Part shown: positions 6,483-14,628 of the stretch, piece by piece
Numbering within the stretch: the first letter of the stretch is position 1
Layout: every line of letters starts with the position of its first letter
Assembly (NCBI GenBank): GCA_002426495.1
Contig: DIQC01000075.1
Location: 7,110 to 29,386, forward strand
Origin: Thermacetogenium sp. UBA5472
GTDB taxonomy: Bacteria > Bacillota > DSM-12270 > Thermacetogeniales > Thermacetogeniaceae
DNA: 22,277 nucleotides
Direction: 5' to 3'
Made by a program: the position numbers and the translations under genes
Notes under the pieces: generated by a model
Told to the model about the DNA's origin: nothing
Databases searched by the model: none
The model's input: the letters and a program-made list of their open reading frames with translations, nothing else

Positions 6483-8465
6483 TTAATAATGCTTTACTCT
6501 CTCACCTGTAGTATAAGGACCTGTGCCAAAAGCCACTGGTTTAACCTTGAGCAGTTCTTGCCAGCTGGATTCAGAAAAGGCGTAATCGGTGGGATCATCC
6601 CAAAGGCCATCGATTTCTTGTCGATAAAGCTTAGTCACTGCTCCCGCCTCATCTGCTTTATATAAGGGTATCTCCAAGCGGAGGCTGGTAAAGCCTGCCC
6701 CATAGAAGCTGTATAGATAAGGCAGTAAGGCTAACTCATTTGCCATGTAAATGTGGTTCCTACAGTTCTGGTCGATCTCCACACTATGCACCTTTCCAGC
6801 TGTATCCTTTAACCCATACGGTCTTTTGCGGCAAATACCACTGCAGAGTTGAGCTCTTGTGGTTCCTTCAAGTAAGGCTGCCGGAAGGCAGTGTTCTGTA
6901 ACCATACTGGGCAGATTTCCATGAATCACCGCTTCTACCGGAAGTTCTTTACCAGTCATAGTCATGATCTCTTCCCAATGTAATTCTATAGAAGCGGTGA
7001 CCTGTATAACCTGATAGTCTTTGAACAGTTCTGCTGCTGCCTGGTTAGCGATGTTGCAGGAATAGTCTGCATAAAGAGGCAGATCTGTGGATTTAGCTGC
7101 AGTATAAATTGTTCCCAGGTTAGTGACCAGAAGGCCATCAATATCATAGTCCTTGATCTTCTCTAAAAAGTAGAAGGTTCTGTCCATTTCGTGGGGCATA
7201 ACGATGCGCGGGAATCCAGCGACAACCTTTTTCCCTAATCCCTTTGCTCTGTCCAATATTTCCGCAAAATCAGCTATTTCCCATGGTTTATCTTGAGATA
7301 GAAAGGACTCGCCGCTGGTATACACCAGATCTGCACCGTTCTCCAGTGCTTTCAGTGCCGCTGTTTTGCTCCCTACCTTTACAGAGAGGAGGGGTTTGTC
7401 TTTATTAACAGCACAGGACGGCGAAGCCAGAGGAGAGCTCTTCCAGTTATCTTCACTGATCGTAGGTTCTTTCACTGCACGGCTGAAAAACCGCGGTTCA
7501 CGCTCACCTGTATAGTCTATAGACTCGGCTCCGGGGTTGCCGAAGCTGTAAAGTGGGCTTAGATCTCGCACCTTTATCTCCTGGAACTGCTGAAATTCAT
7601 TCCAGTCAAAGGTATAGCCCACAGGGTTTTTATAATATTGGTCCAGGGCTCGCCGATAAAAGCCCACCAGGGGTTCCAGAAAATCCGCTTGCCGCATTCG
7701 CCCCTCAAGCTTAAGGGAGCAGATTCCGGAATCGATTACATCTGGTAGAAATGGAAGCAAGGTGATATCCTTGACTGCCATAAAATAATGTCCGGGAACC
7801 TGTACAGGAATCACCTCATCTGTTTCTCGGTCTACTAACTCAAAAGCCCAGCGGCAGGGCTTAAGGCATTGACCCCGGTTGCTGCTTTTTCCGAAAAGCA
7901 TTCCGCTGTGGTAACACTGGCTGCTCTGAGAAAAGCACATATCTCCATGGGTGAAATACTCCAGTTCCAGAGAGGTTTTATTGTGGATCAGCTTAATATC
8001 ATCCAGTGTCAGCTCACGCCCCAGGATCACTCTAGTGAGTCCTAATTCCTCTAAAAGTTGTATAGACTCCAGATTATGGACATTCATCATCACACTGCCA
8101 TGGAGAGGTACTGTCAGCCCCATTTTCTTGGCCCATCTTACAACACCTAAGTCCTGAACAATGAGACCATCCACTGCAATTTTTTGGAGATAGGAAAGAT
8201 AATCGGGTATCTCCGCCGTCTCTGCATCTGTGAGCATGTTGTTAACGGTCACATAGATTTTGACTCCCTTTTCATGGCAGTAGACGGCTGCATCACGCAT
8301 TTGTTCTCTTGTAAAGTTGAATTCTATCCGGTGCAGGCGCATATTGAATTTTTTACCGCCCAGGTAAACGGCATCAGCACCTGCCCTGATCACCGCTTCC
8401 AGCACATCCCATTTCCCTACAGGTGCCAGAAGTTCCACTCTGGGTATTTCCTTTGTTTTTTGCAT
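6483..8465 (-). CDS. U32 family protein, two-part, 660 aa
   Basis: Member of the U32 'peptidase' family, many of whose members are now known as Fe-S-dependent hydroxylation factors (RlhA for 23S rRNA, TrhP for tRNA, UbiU/UbiV for ubiquinone) rather than proteases. The N-terminal half has the signature ELLAPVGKWDVLEAVIRAGA and then HGDMCFSQSSQC...SSNRGQCLKPCR (about 171-203) with four cysteines that fit the cluster ligands. The C-terminal half has a degenerate second unit around AVIHGNLPSMVTEHC and CSGICRKR. Length matches the long bacterial form. It lies 21 bases after a UbiA-type prenyltransferase and 19 before an aminotransferase. RNA modification is the default guess; a role in quinone chemistry is possible from context. 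Confidence 0.88.
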   Translation of the reverse strand: MQKTKEIPRVELLAPVGKWDVLEAVIRAGADAVYLGGKKFNMRLHRIEFNFTREQMRDAAVYCHEKGVKIYVTVNNMLTDAETAEIPDYLSYLQKIAVDGLIVQDLGVVRWAKKMGLTVPLHGSVMMNVHNLESIQLLEELGLTRVILGRELTLDDIKLIHNKTSLELEYFTHGDMCFSQSSQCYHSGMLFGKSSNRGQCLKPCRWAFELVDRETDEVIPVQVPGHYFMAVKDITLLPFLPDVIDSGICSLKLEGRMRQADFLEPLVGFYRRALDQYYKNPVGYTFDWNEFQQFQEIKVRDLSPLYSFGNPGAESIDYTGEREPRFFSRAVKEPTISEDNWKSSPLASPSCAVNKDKPLLSVKVGSKTAALKALENGADLVYTSGESFLSQDKPWEIADFAEILDRAKGLGKKVVAGFPRIVMPHEMDRTFYFLEKIKDYDIDGLLVTNLGTIYTAAKSTDLPLYADYSCNIANQAAAELFKDYQVIQVTASIELHWEEIMTMTGKELPVEAVIHGNLPSMVTEHCLPAALLEGTTRAQLCSGICRKRPYGLKDTAGKVHSVEIDQNCRNHIYMANELALLPYLYSFYGAGFTSLRLEIPLYKADEAGAVTKLYRQEIDGLWDDPTDYAFSESSWQELLKVKPVAFGTGPYTTGERVKHY

Positions 8466-8486
8466 AATATTTTTACCCCCATCTAT

Positions 8487-9392
8487 TTAAATCTTTGTAA
8501 TAAACACATCAATGATAGTGAAGACCAGCAGGGCAACTCCGATGATTTGGTTTACAGTATAAGCGGCTGTTGTTACCTGTTTCAAATCGTCAGGCCTGAC
8601 AATTAGATGCTCCCAAAAGAGAAGGCCAGCTACCACAGCTATGCCCAGATAATAAAATACTCCGGGTACGGCATAGGGAGGGGCTGAAAAGACAGGAACC
8701 AGCAGCAAGAAAAATAAAACAGCTAAGTGCAGTGCTTTGGCGATCTTTAAAGCCATAGGAATCCCGAATTTGGCTGGGACAGCATATAGCCCTGTCTTCC
8801 TATCGAATTCCGTATCCTGTGTAGCGTAAATGATGTCAAATCCTGCCACCCAGCACATCACTGCCGCACTCAAGAGCATAGGGGGCAGGGCGAACTTTCC
8901 GGTAACTGCCAGCCAACTGGCGGTAGGAGCAATCCCGCAGCAAAAACCAAGCACCAGATGGCATGCCCAAGTAAATCTTTTCGTATAAGAATAAAGGACA
9001 AGCAGAAGAACTGCCAGAGGTGCAAGTTTCAGACAGAGAGGGTTTAGCTGCCAGGCAGCCAGTAGTAGCAGGCCAAAACCGATAATGCTCAGGGCAAGTA
9101 CTTCTCTTGCAGAAACCAACCCACGGGGCATATGTCTATCGGTCGTTCTGGGGTTCCAGGCATCGAATTTAGCATCGATTAACCTGTTTATTGCATTGGC
9201 GGCATTGCGAGCCCCTACGAGAGCCACAATGATCCAGAAAAATACTCGTGCCGAGGGGAGTCCATTGGCAGCCAGCAGCATCCCTATCAAGCCAAAGGGC
9301 AAGGCAAAAAGGCTGTGGCTGAACATCACCAGATCCCCATATAGTTTTAACTTTGCCCGAATGTTATTCGTTTTTGATGCGATAACAGCCAA
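8487..9392 (-). CDS. UbiA-type aromatic prenyltransferase (MqnP-like)
   Basis: Integral membrane prenyltransferase attaching a polyprenyl chain to an aromatic acid during quinone synthesis. The 301 aa contain about eight hydrophobic helices and both Asp-rich motifs: NRLIDAKFDAWNPRT (D73, D77) and DIIYATQDTEFD (D186, D193, D197), which bind prenyl diphosphate through Mg. The closest family is the '4-hydroxybenzoate polyprenyltransferase-like' branch used in anaerobes and in the futalosine menaquinone route (MqnP); no other mqn gene is in the window to confirm this. The start is TTG at 9392, with GAGGCG about 7 bases upstream; no in-frame ATG lies before the first conserved region. It is the first gene of a minus-strand run and diverges from sleB. 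Confidence 0.88.
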   Translation of the reverse strand: MAVIASKTNNIRAKLKLYGDLVMFSHSLFALPFGLIGMLLAANGLPSARVFFWIIVALVGARNAANAINRLIDAKFDAWNPRTTDRHMPRGLVSAREVLALSIIGFGLLLLAAWQLNPLCLKLAPLAVLLLVLYSYTKRFTWACHLVLGFCCGIAPTASWLAVTGKFALPPMLLSAAVMCWVAGFDIIYATQDTEFDRKTGLYAVPAKFGIPMALKIAKALHLAVLFFLLLVPVFSAPPYAVPGVFYYLGIAVVAGLLFWEHLIVRPDDLKQVTTAAYTVNQIIGVALLVFTIIDVFITKI

Positions 9393-9537
9393 TTTTTTCG
9401 CCTCATCCCTAAAGAATATTAAAAAAATACATTATAAAAAAATTCGATATCAGACTCTTTTTTTCCTTCATCCAAAGATTCCATGTCCCTTTACTCTGCG
9501 AAATTGTCCGTTTTATTTGATAAAAATGTAGAAATTA

Positions 9538-9569
9538 GTATAAAAAACAATTTTCTTCACACATTATTA
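9538..9569 (+). promoter_or_regulatory. possible SigG-like promoter before sleB-ypeB
   Basis: GTATA (9538-9542) fits the forespore SigG -35 pattern gnATR, and CATTATTA (9562-9569) partly fits the -10 CATnnTA, with a 19-base spacer. SigG control of sleB-ypeB is known in Bacillus. The match is imperfect and sits in a very AT-rich 215-base gap where chance matches are likely. Confidence 0.25.
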
Positions 9570-9607
9570 ACGTCCAACAAAATTAGCAATTAATAGGGGG
9601 TTATCTT

Positions 9608-10117
9608 ATGGATATGCGAAAACCACAGTACCGTTTGGCTATCACAGTTGCTGTCATTCTTGTGGTGTCCTGTGCGGGATATCTTGCTTGGAGTCAAGAT
9701 AATGTTATGGTTCGTGACGCTTATACCAGTGAAAATATCGCCGATGCCAGTCCTGAGTCAAGTTCTGACAATACGGACCTTTTGGCAAGGGTCATCCACG
9801 GTGAAGCCGGCGACGAACCATACCTGGGTAAAGTGGCTGTCGGTGCTGTGATGTTGAACAGGGTGAACAGTGCTTCATTTCCCAACAGCCTTTCTGGTGT
9901 TATTTTTGAACCATATGCCTTTGAGTCAGTCTCTAACGGCCTCATCTGGCAGCGTACACCATCAACGGAGTCTGTGCGGGCAGCAGGGGAAGCATTGAAT
10001 GGGCTTGATCCTACTTATGGAGCTCTATTTTTCTGGAACCCGAGCAAACCGGTAAGTCCCTGGATCTGGTCGCGGCAGATCATCACAGAAATCGGGCAGC
10101 ATGTCTTTGCGATATAG
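9608..10117 (+). CDS. sleB: spore cortex-lytic enzyme, SleB/CwlJ catalytic domain
   Basis: Lytic transglycosylase-type hydrolase that degrades cortex peptidoglycan during spore germination. Residues 10-28 form a signal peptide or membrane anchor, followed by a short linker and the Hydrolase_2 domain (about 57-169): LLARVIHGEAGDEP with the catalytic Glu (E66), VAVGAVMLNRV, GVIFEPYAFE, and the ending DPTYGALFFWNP. At 169 aa it is shorter than Bacillus SleB because the N-terminal peptidoglycan-binding domain is missing; CwlJ is also a bare domain but lacks a signal peptide. Identification as SleB rests on the ypeB gene 75 bases downstream. GGGGG precedes the ATG by 7 bases; a second ATG six bases on is also possible. 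Confidence 0.92.
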   Translation: MDMRKPQYRLAITVAVILVVSCAGYLAWSQDNVMVRDAYTSENIADASPESSSDNTDLLARVIHGEAGDEPYLGKVAVGAVMLNRVNSASFPNSLSGVIFEPYAFESVSNGLIWQRTPSTESVRAAGEALNGLDPTYGALFFWNPSKPVSPWIWSRQIITEIGQHVFAI

Positions 10118-10192
10118 AGTAGTGGTGTGATCTCAAGTAGACAACTGGAAATATATTAAGAAATTCGCTGCTATATTAAGGAGGAATAAAAG

Positions 10193-11548
10193 ATGAAAAA
10201 AAGAGAAACATATGCTATTGTTGGGCTTGCTGTTCTTTTCGGGCTAGCGGCAGTGTGGGGTGGGTTCCAGTTGAAAGAACGCCGTGTGGCTGAAGCCCAG
10301 CTGGTGAACAAGTACAATGGTGCTTTTTACGAATCCCTACAGCGGACTAAGAATGTAGAGGCCTTGCTTTCTAAAGGGCTGGCCAGCGGCTCTACTGATA
10401 ACATGGACAACCTTTTTGCTGATCTTTGGTACAATGCCAATACGGCTCAATCAAGTTTGCATCAACTACCTATGTCACATCAGGTTGTTGCACAAACATC
10501 TAAGTTTCTGACTCAGGTAGGGGATTATGCTTATGCGATCACCAAGCGAGATCAGGGTAAAAAGTTAACCGAGCGAGACCGTCAGACCATGAGTGAGCTC
10601 TACAAAAAGTCACAGGATCTTAACAGAGAATTGGGTGGGGTACAGCGCCAGGCTGCTGCCGGTAGTTTTAGTTGGACAGAAGTTAGACAGGGACTCAATA
10701 GAAACCTTTCTCAGGGTCAGCTTTCCGGTGCTGACGACTCCTTTCGCCGGGTGGACAGTCAGATGCAGGAAGTCCCTGTTCTGATTTACGATGGGCCTTT
10801 TTCGGATCATTTAGAACGGGCAAAACCCCGGGGGGTTACGGGCAAGAATGTTACTGCAGAAAAAGCCCGTAGTAACGCTCGTGACTTTATTGACTTTAAA
10901 GGTGCGGAGGTTTCCAAAGTTAACAATGGTAGAGATGCTGATGGCAGAATACCTGCCTATAGCTTCGAGTTTCAAACCGGAGATAATACCAGGGATATAA
11001 TCACCGCCCATGTCACCAAAAAAGGGGGACATATGGTGTTTTACACCAACCCCCGCTCTGTCAGTGAGACCAGATTCTCCGAGTCTAAGGCAAAATCCCT
11101 TGCACAGGACTTTCTAGAGTCAAGGGGTGTCAAAAATATGGTGCCTACCTATACCATAAAGTCGAATAATGCCCTGACGATTTCCTTTGCTTATGAGCAG
11201 GATGATGTGATCATTTACCCGGATTTGATCAAGGTTATGGTAGCCCTGGACAACGGGCAGATTCTGACATATGATGCCCTCGGCTTCCTGATGTCTCATG
11301 AAGAGCGGGATCTTCCTCAACCCAAGATCAGTATTGATGAAGCACGCAAGAAACTGAATCCTGACCTCAAAGTTCAGTCAGAGCGGATGGCGCTCATTCC
11401 CACATCTGGCAAGCATGAGGTGTTAACCTATGAATTTAAGACAGAAATGCGGGGAGACAGCTTCCTTGTTTACATAAATGCTCAGACCGGTGGAGAAGAG
11501 CAAATATTCAAGCTGCTGGAAACCCCTAATGGCACACTGGTGCTCTGA
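10193..11548 (+). CDS. ypeB: germination protein YpeB
   Basis: Partner of SleB, needed to deliver or hold the enzyme in an inactive, stable form in the spore inner membrane. The 451 aa begin with an uncleaved membrane helix (about 7-25), followed by an alpha-helical N-domain and, from about residue 215, repeated PepSY-type modules (KNVTAEKARSNARDFI; FSESKAKSLAQDFLESRG; ISIDEARKKLNPDLKV). This layout and length match YpeB. AAGGAGG lies 7 bases before the ATG. The pairing with sleB supports an endospore-forming host. No terminator with a T-run was seen directly after it; two strong hairpins follow about 65 bases on. Confidence 0.95.
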   Translation: MKKRETYAIVGLAVLFGLAAVWGGFQLKERRVAEAQLVNKYNGAFYESLQRTKNVEALLSKGLASGSTDNMDNLFADLWYNANTAQSSLHQLPMSHQVVAQTSKFLTQVGDYAYAITKRDQGKKLTERDRQTMSELYKKSQDLNRELGGVQRQAAAGSFSWTEVRQGLNRNLSQGQLSGADDSFRRVDSQMQEVPVLIYDGPFSDHLERAKPRGVTGKNVTAEKARSNARDFIDFKGAEVSKVNNGRDADGRIPAYSFEFQTGDNTRDIITAHVTKKGGHMVFYTNPRSVSETRFSESKAKSLAQDFLESRGVKNMVPTYTIKSNNALTISFAYEQDDVIIYPDLIKVMVALDNGQILTYDALGFLMSHEERDLPQPKISIDEARKKLNPDLKVQSERMALIPTSGKHEVLTYEFKTEMRGDSFLVYINAQTGGEEQIFKLLETPNGTLVL

Positions 11549-11611
11549 TTGGTACCAAGCTTGCTTTATCTAAACATTAGGTCACTTCTATAAGTGGGAG
11601 TTCTAATTTCT

Positions 11612-11642
11612 ACTTCGGTTGGGGGGAGTCCCCCTCCGAAGT
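11612..11642. terminator. hairpin between ypeB and hsp20
   Basis: ACTTCGG...CCGAAGT enclose GGGGG...CCCCC, giving a long, GC-rich stem with a four-base loop (GAGT). It lies between convergent genes and could stop or stabilise both transcripts. No T-run follows on either strand, so it is not a textbook intrinsic terminator. Confidence 0.4.
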
Positions 11643-11645
11643 TAC

Positions 11646-11669
11646 GAAGTCCAGCCTTAGCTGGACTTC
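11646..11669. repeat. perfect 10-bp stem-loop
   Basis: GAAGTCCAGC, loop CTTA, GCTGGACTTC: a perfect stem with a four-base loop, three bases after the previous hairpin. Tandem strong hairpins without T-runs suggest REP-type or insertion-sequence-end DNA, or a convergent mRNA barrier. Confidence 0.6.
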
Positions 11670-11675
11670 ACTTAA

Positions 11676-11708
11676 TTCCCACTTCCAACCTCCCGCTTCC
11701 CAAATCTC
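11676..11708 (-). repeat. 33-bp dispersed repeat, copy A
   Basis: Read on the minus strand this G-rich stretch matches 16291-16323 on the plus strand at 30 of 33 positions; the shared core is GGGAGGTTGGA. It lies in the hsp20/ypeB convergent gap. Confidence 0.75.
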
Positions 11709-11762
11709 ATTTTGTCAGAAGCAGTCTTACGCAGGAACTGGAATATTGAAAAAGCAATCAAT

Positions 11763-12206
11763 TTATTCTGTTTCAATATCCAGGATATGTCCGGTGGGAG
11801 CCTCGACTTTAGGAAGTGTGATTTCCAAGACACCATTTTGGAATTTGGCTCTTGCCTCTTCTGTTTTGATCTGGGCGGCAAGAGGAATCGAGCGGGAAAA
11901 GGTTCCGAAGCTGCGTTCCTTTACTTGAAAATCCCCTTGGGTGGCGTCTTTTTCCTCCTGGACCTTTCCCTTTAGATGAACACTGTTTTCCTGTACAGAG
12001 ATCTTGATATTTTCAGGGGTATAACCAGGTAGATCGGCCATAAGCACATAATCTGTATCCTTATCGATGAGATCGATAGAGGGTTTCCACTCCCCTAAAC
12101 CTGAAAAACCAGGAAGCCGGGTAAAGATTTCATCGAAAAAGCTGTTGACGGTCTCTCGCATAGGGTTCATCTCTTTCCAGTAATCGCGATGCGTCATAGA
12201 AGACAT
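11763..12206 (-). CDS. small heat-shock protein, Hsp20/alpha-crystallin family
   Basis: ATP-independent holdase chaperone acting as a cytoplasmic oligomer. The 147 aa fit the family. An N-terminal arm (about 1-40, Phe-rich: VNSFFDEIF) precedes the alpha-crystallin domain: WKPSIDLIDKDTDYVLMADL, then ENIKISVQENSVHLKGK, FGTFSRSIPLAAQI and the diagnostic AKFQNGVLEITLPK. The short C-terminal tail (HILDIETE) carries a possible I-x-I-type anchoring motif (ILDI). AAAGGGGATG precedes the ATG. The gene stands alone between two hairpin regions and converges with ypeB. No CIRCE operator was recognised upstream. Confidence 0.96.
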   Translation of the reverse strand: MSSMTHRDYWKEMNPMRETVNSFFDEIFTRLPGFSGLGEWKPSIDLIDKDTDYVLMADLPGYTPENIKISVQENSVHLKGKVQEEKDATQGDFQVKERSFGTFSRSIPLAAQIKTEEARAKFQNGVLEITLPKVEAPTGHILDIETE

Positions 12207-12359
12207 TTCATCATCCCCTTTAGATATTACTTACTTATTTAAATCTTGTCCTAATTGAAGAGGTTTCATTATTCAAGCAGGATAAAACCTGGTGGCATTT
12301 TTTGTGAGTAGTGCCAGTAATGCTCCAAATGTACTATAATATGAAGGTGTTTAACTAAC

Positions 12360-12403
12360 TTGGCGTAAGCCCCCCCTTCTTATAGGCGGGAGTCCAACGC
12401 CAA
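12360..12403. repeat. hairpin element upstream of the LPG-synthase-like gene
   Basis: The outer arms TTGGCGT (12360-12366) and ACGCCAA (12397-12403) enclose an inner imperfect stem, CCCCCC...GGCGGG. The inner segment CTTCTTATAGGCGGGAGT resembles CTTCTATAAGTGGGAGT at 11585-11601 in the same orientation, so the two copies flank hsp20. It lies in the 276-base gap between hsp20 and the next gene; the rest of that gap is AT-rich and holds nothing else recognisable. Confidence 0.5.
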
Positions 12404-12482
12404 CTAGGTCATCAGTAAACTATTAATTGAGAGTAACAATGCTTTGTATTAATTCTTAGTAAATCATTCTTGCTTCAATAAA

Positions 12483-13484
12483 GTGGGTGGAAGGTTGCGC
12501 CTCTTAATAATTGCAATTATTATTCTTCTTGCGTCCGTATTCGGTATTATGCACTTCGCTGAGGGCGCCGAGTTGTTGGCTACCCTGCAGACCGGCATCT
12601 GGTATTGGGTCATTATTGCTGTTATGGTTCAGTTCCTGGTCATCGCTAGTCGCGCCGGGCTGTACCATGCTCTTTACCAGTTTTATAATGTTCCAGAAAG
12701 GCTTGAGAGACTTTTTACTTTAGTCCTGGCATCATCTTTTGTGGGAATCATCACCCCTGGAGGATCGTTCACCGGGACAGCTGTTATTATTTATGACGCT
12801 GTACACAGGGGCATTACTTTTGCTAGAGCAGTCATGATCAATTATGTTTACTATATGCTTGCCTATTCTGCCTTTTTCCTGGTTATGGTTGTTGGCCTTA
12901 CTTACCTGGTCTGGTATGGCAACCTGACTGTTTATAGCATCATTGCAGCACTGCTTCTAGTGGCACTGATCGGCCTTCAGGTGGGGTCGATCATTCTCGC
13001 TTTGCGCCGTCCGGAACTGCTACCGAAGATTGCCGTGAGCATTACATGGTGGCTACAGCCTCGGGTAAAAAAATATTTTAAAAAGGATATCGATGAAGAA
13101 AAGGTTATTTCCTTTGCTATAGGCCTTGTAGAAAGTGTGCGTTTGATGGCACAGCATCCCCGGGGCCTTAGCAGCGCTACTGTAAATGCTTTCATGATCG
13201 AGTTTTTTAACATTGCGACCCTATGGGCGGTTTTTAAGGCGTTTCAGTATACAGTTCCTTTAGGTAATTTAATTGCTGGTTATAGTATAGGTGTCCTTTT
13301 TATGATCATTTCGATTACCCCTTCGGGCATCGGAGTTGTGGAGCCGTTGATGACTGCGGCTTTCACTTCCCTGGGTGTGCCTTTGGAAACCGCAGCCTTG
13401 GCGACCTACATCTATCGGGGAATTAGTGTCTGGGTTCCCTTTTTGTTCGGTTTTTTTGGGCTTAGGATAGTCAAAAGTGACTGA
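12483..13484 (+). CDS. lysylphosphatidylglycerol synthase TM region protein (YbhN/AglD-like)
   Basis: Polytopic membrane protein of the LPG_synthase_TM family (the flippase-like half of MprF), without the aminoacyl-transferase domain. The 333 aa have about eight hydrophobic helices. Diagnostic motifs are FVGIITPGGSFTGTAVI near residue 90 and GVLFMIISITPSGIGVVE near 270, plus a cytoplasmic basic loop (PRVKKYFKKDIDEEK). In MprF this module flips lipids; in stand-alone proteins the substrate is generally unknown. The start is uncertain: GTG at 12483 has no clear ribosome site, and TTG at 12495 directly follows GGAAGG. Next is a structured intergenic region and a sortase, so both are envelope-related. 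Confidence 0.85.
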   Translation: MGGRLRLLIIAIIILLASVFGIMHFAEGAELLATLQTGIWYWVIIAVMVQFLVIASRAGLYHALYQFYNVPERLERLFTLVLASSFVGIITPGGSFTGTAVIIYDAVHRGITFARAVMINYVYYMLAYSAFFLVMVVGLTYLVWYGNLTVYSIIAALLLVALIGLQVGSIILALRRPELLPKIAVSITWWLQPRVKKYFKKDIDEEKVISFAIGLVESVRLMAQHPRGLSSATVNAFMIEFFNIATLWAVFKAFQYTVPLGNLIAGYSIGVLFMIISITPSGIGVVEPLMTAAFTSLGVPLETAALATYIYRGISVWVPFLFGFFGLRIVKSD

Positions 13485-13507
13485 GGGGAAGGGTGACGGA
13501 GAGCATC

Positions 13508-13670
13508 ATCCATGATATAATTTTGATATTCGCTAATCTTGACAGCATGATAGTCACAGTGTTCAACAGCGATCATGGATAATTTTATCTATGGGCAGCG
13601 GAGTCCTGATTATGATGGCTAGAAATCAAGAGAGTAGCCATAGATAATCTTGCCTGTGGCCATTTTTTGT
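13508..13670 (+). promoter_or_regulatory. inverted-repeat leader before sortase
   Basis: Three perfect inverted repeats lie in the 215-base gap before srtB: ATCCATGAT/ATCATGGAT (13508-13516, 13572-13580), TTATCTATGG/CCATAGATAA (13585-13594, 13638-13647) and ATGGCTA/TAGCCAT (13615-13621, 13635-13641). The last two share bases, so only one can form fully. GGCCATTTTTT at 13658-13668 can also pair with ATGGCT and would look like an intrinsic terminator. This is consistent with an attenuator-type leader RNA; no known riboswitch core was recognised. Confidence 0.35.
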
Positions 13671-13699
13671 CTGCTGATTATTAAGAGAAGGGTAAAGTG

Positions 13700-14464
13700 A
13701 TGGGAGAGGGAACCACAGAGAAAAAAAAGCAGAGGCTGAGCCTCTGGTCACAGGTGGCTATGGCAGTTTGCATAGTGGTTATGGCTGTAAGCGGGTATAT
13801 GCTCTATGTCCAGCTGACCGAATACCATGCCGGCGAAGCAGCATATGACGAGCTGGCAAAGCATGTCGATCCGGAAAATAGAGAGGCAGGCTGGCCTACT
13901 GTAGATTTTGAAGGCTTGAAAGCCGTAAATCCGGATATTGTCGGCTGGCTGATCTGTGAAGATACAAACATTAACTACCCTGTAGTACAGAGGGGAGACA
14001 ATTCCTACTACCTGAATCATTTATTCGATGGCACAGTGAACAAATCAGGCTGCTTGTTTATAGACTACAGGAATACTCCTGATTTTGCCGATCGTAACAC
14101 TATCATCTACGGACACAATATGAAAAACAATACGATGTTTTCCGCCCTGATGGGATATAAAGACCAGGCATATTATGAAAAACACCCGCACATGAAGTTG
14201 TTGACACCGAAGATGAATTATACCATAGAGCTTTTCGCAGGATATGTAACCGATAATGAGGATGACGCCTGGCAAATTCAGTTCGCCGATGGGGAAGAAT
14301 TTAAGAGCTGGATCGATCAATTGATCAGCAGTTCTACATTTCGGAACAATGTAGAACTGACTGCAGATGACCATGTTGTTACATTTTCCACCTGTTCTTA
14401 TGAGTTTGAGGATGGGCGTTATGTCTTATTTGGGAAGCTGGTTTCCGATCAAGCCCCATCCTAG
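13700..14464 (+). CDS. srtB: class B sortase
   Basis: Membrane-anchored cysteine transpeptidase that attaches proteins with a C-terminal sorting signal to the cell wall. The 254 aa have an N-terminal anchor (about 17-38) followed by the sortase fold. Catalytic residues are visible: His in IIYGHNM (H139), Cys in TFSTCSYEFEDG (C232) and Arg in GRYVLFGKL (R240). The class B pattern VGWLxxEDTNINYPVVQ and the helix between YYLNHLFDG and the His motif support class B. Start set at the ATG at 13700, as GAAGGG is 7 bases upstream; a GTG at 13697 is the alternative. No protein with an obvious sorting signal was seen in the window, so its substrate is elsewhere. Confidence 0.95.
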   Translation: MGEGTTEKKKQRLSLWSQVAMAVCIVVMAVSGYMLYVQLTEYHAGEAAYDELAKHVDPENREAGWPTVDFEGLKAVNPDIVGWLICEDTNINYPVVQRGDNSYYLNHLFDGTVNKSGCLFIDYRNTPDFADRNTIIYGHNMKNNTMFSALMGYKDQAYYEKHPHMKLLTPKMNYTIELFAGYVTDNEDDAWQIQFADGEEFKSWIDQLISSSTFRNNVELTADDHVVTFSTCSYEFEDGRYVLFGKLVSDQAPS

Positions 14465-14628
14465 TATCTATATAAGATAGGCGGAGAATGAAATGACTTT
14501 GAAGGAAGATTAAAAATGCCGGGAATCCATTAGAATTAGAAAATAACTTATAGACTTTGGCTTAGAGAGGAATATTTATAAAAGTGATTTTGAAATAGCT
14601 GCCCGGCAGTAATGGGAGTTGCAGATAT

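Noticed and set aside
11583..11708. CRISPR array or tRNA in the hairpin-rich gap
   Set aside because: Repeats are not regularly spaced and no cloverleaf or CCA end is seen.
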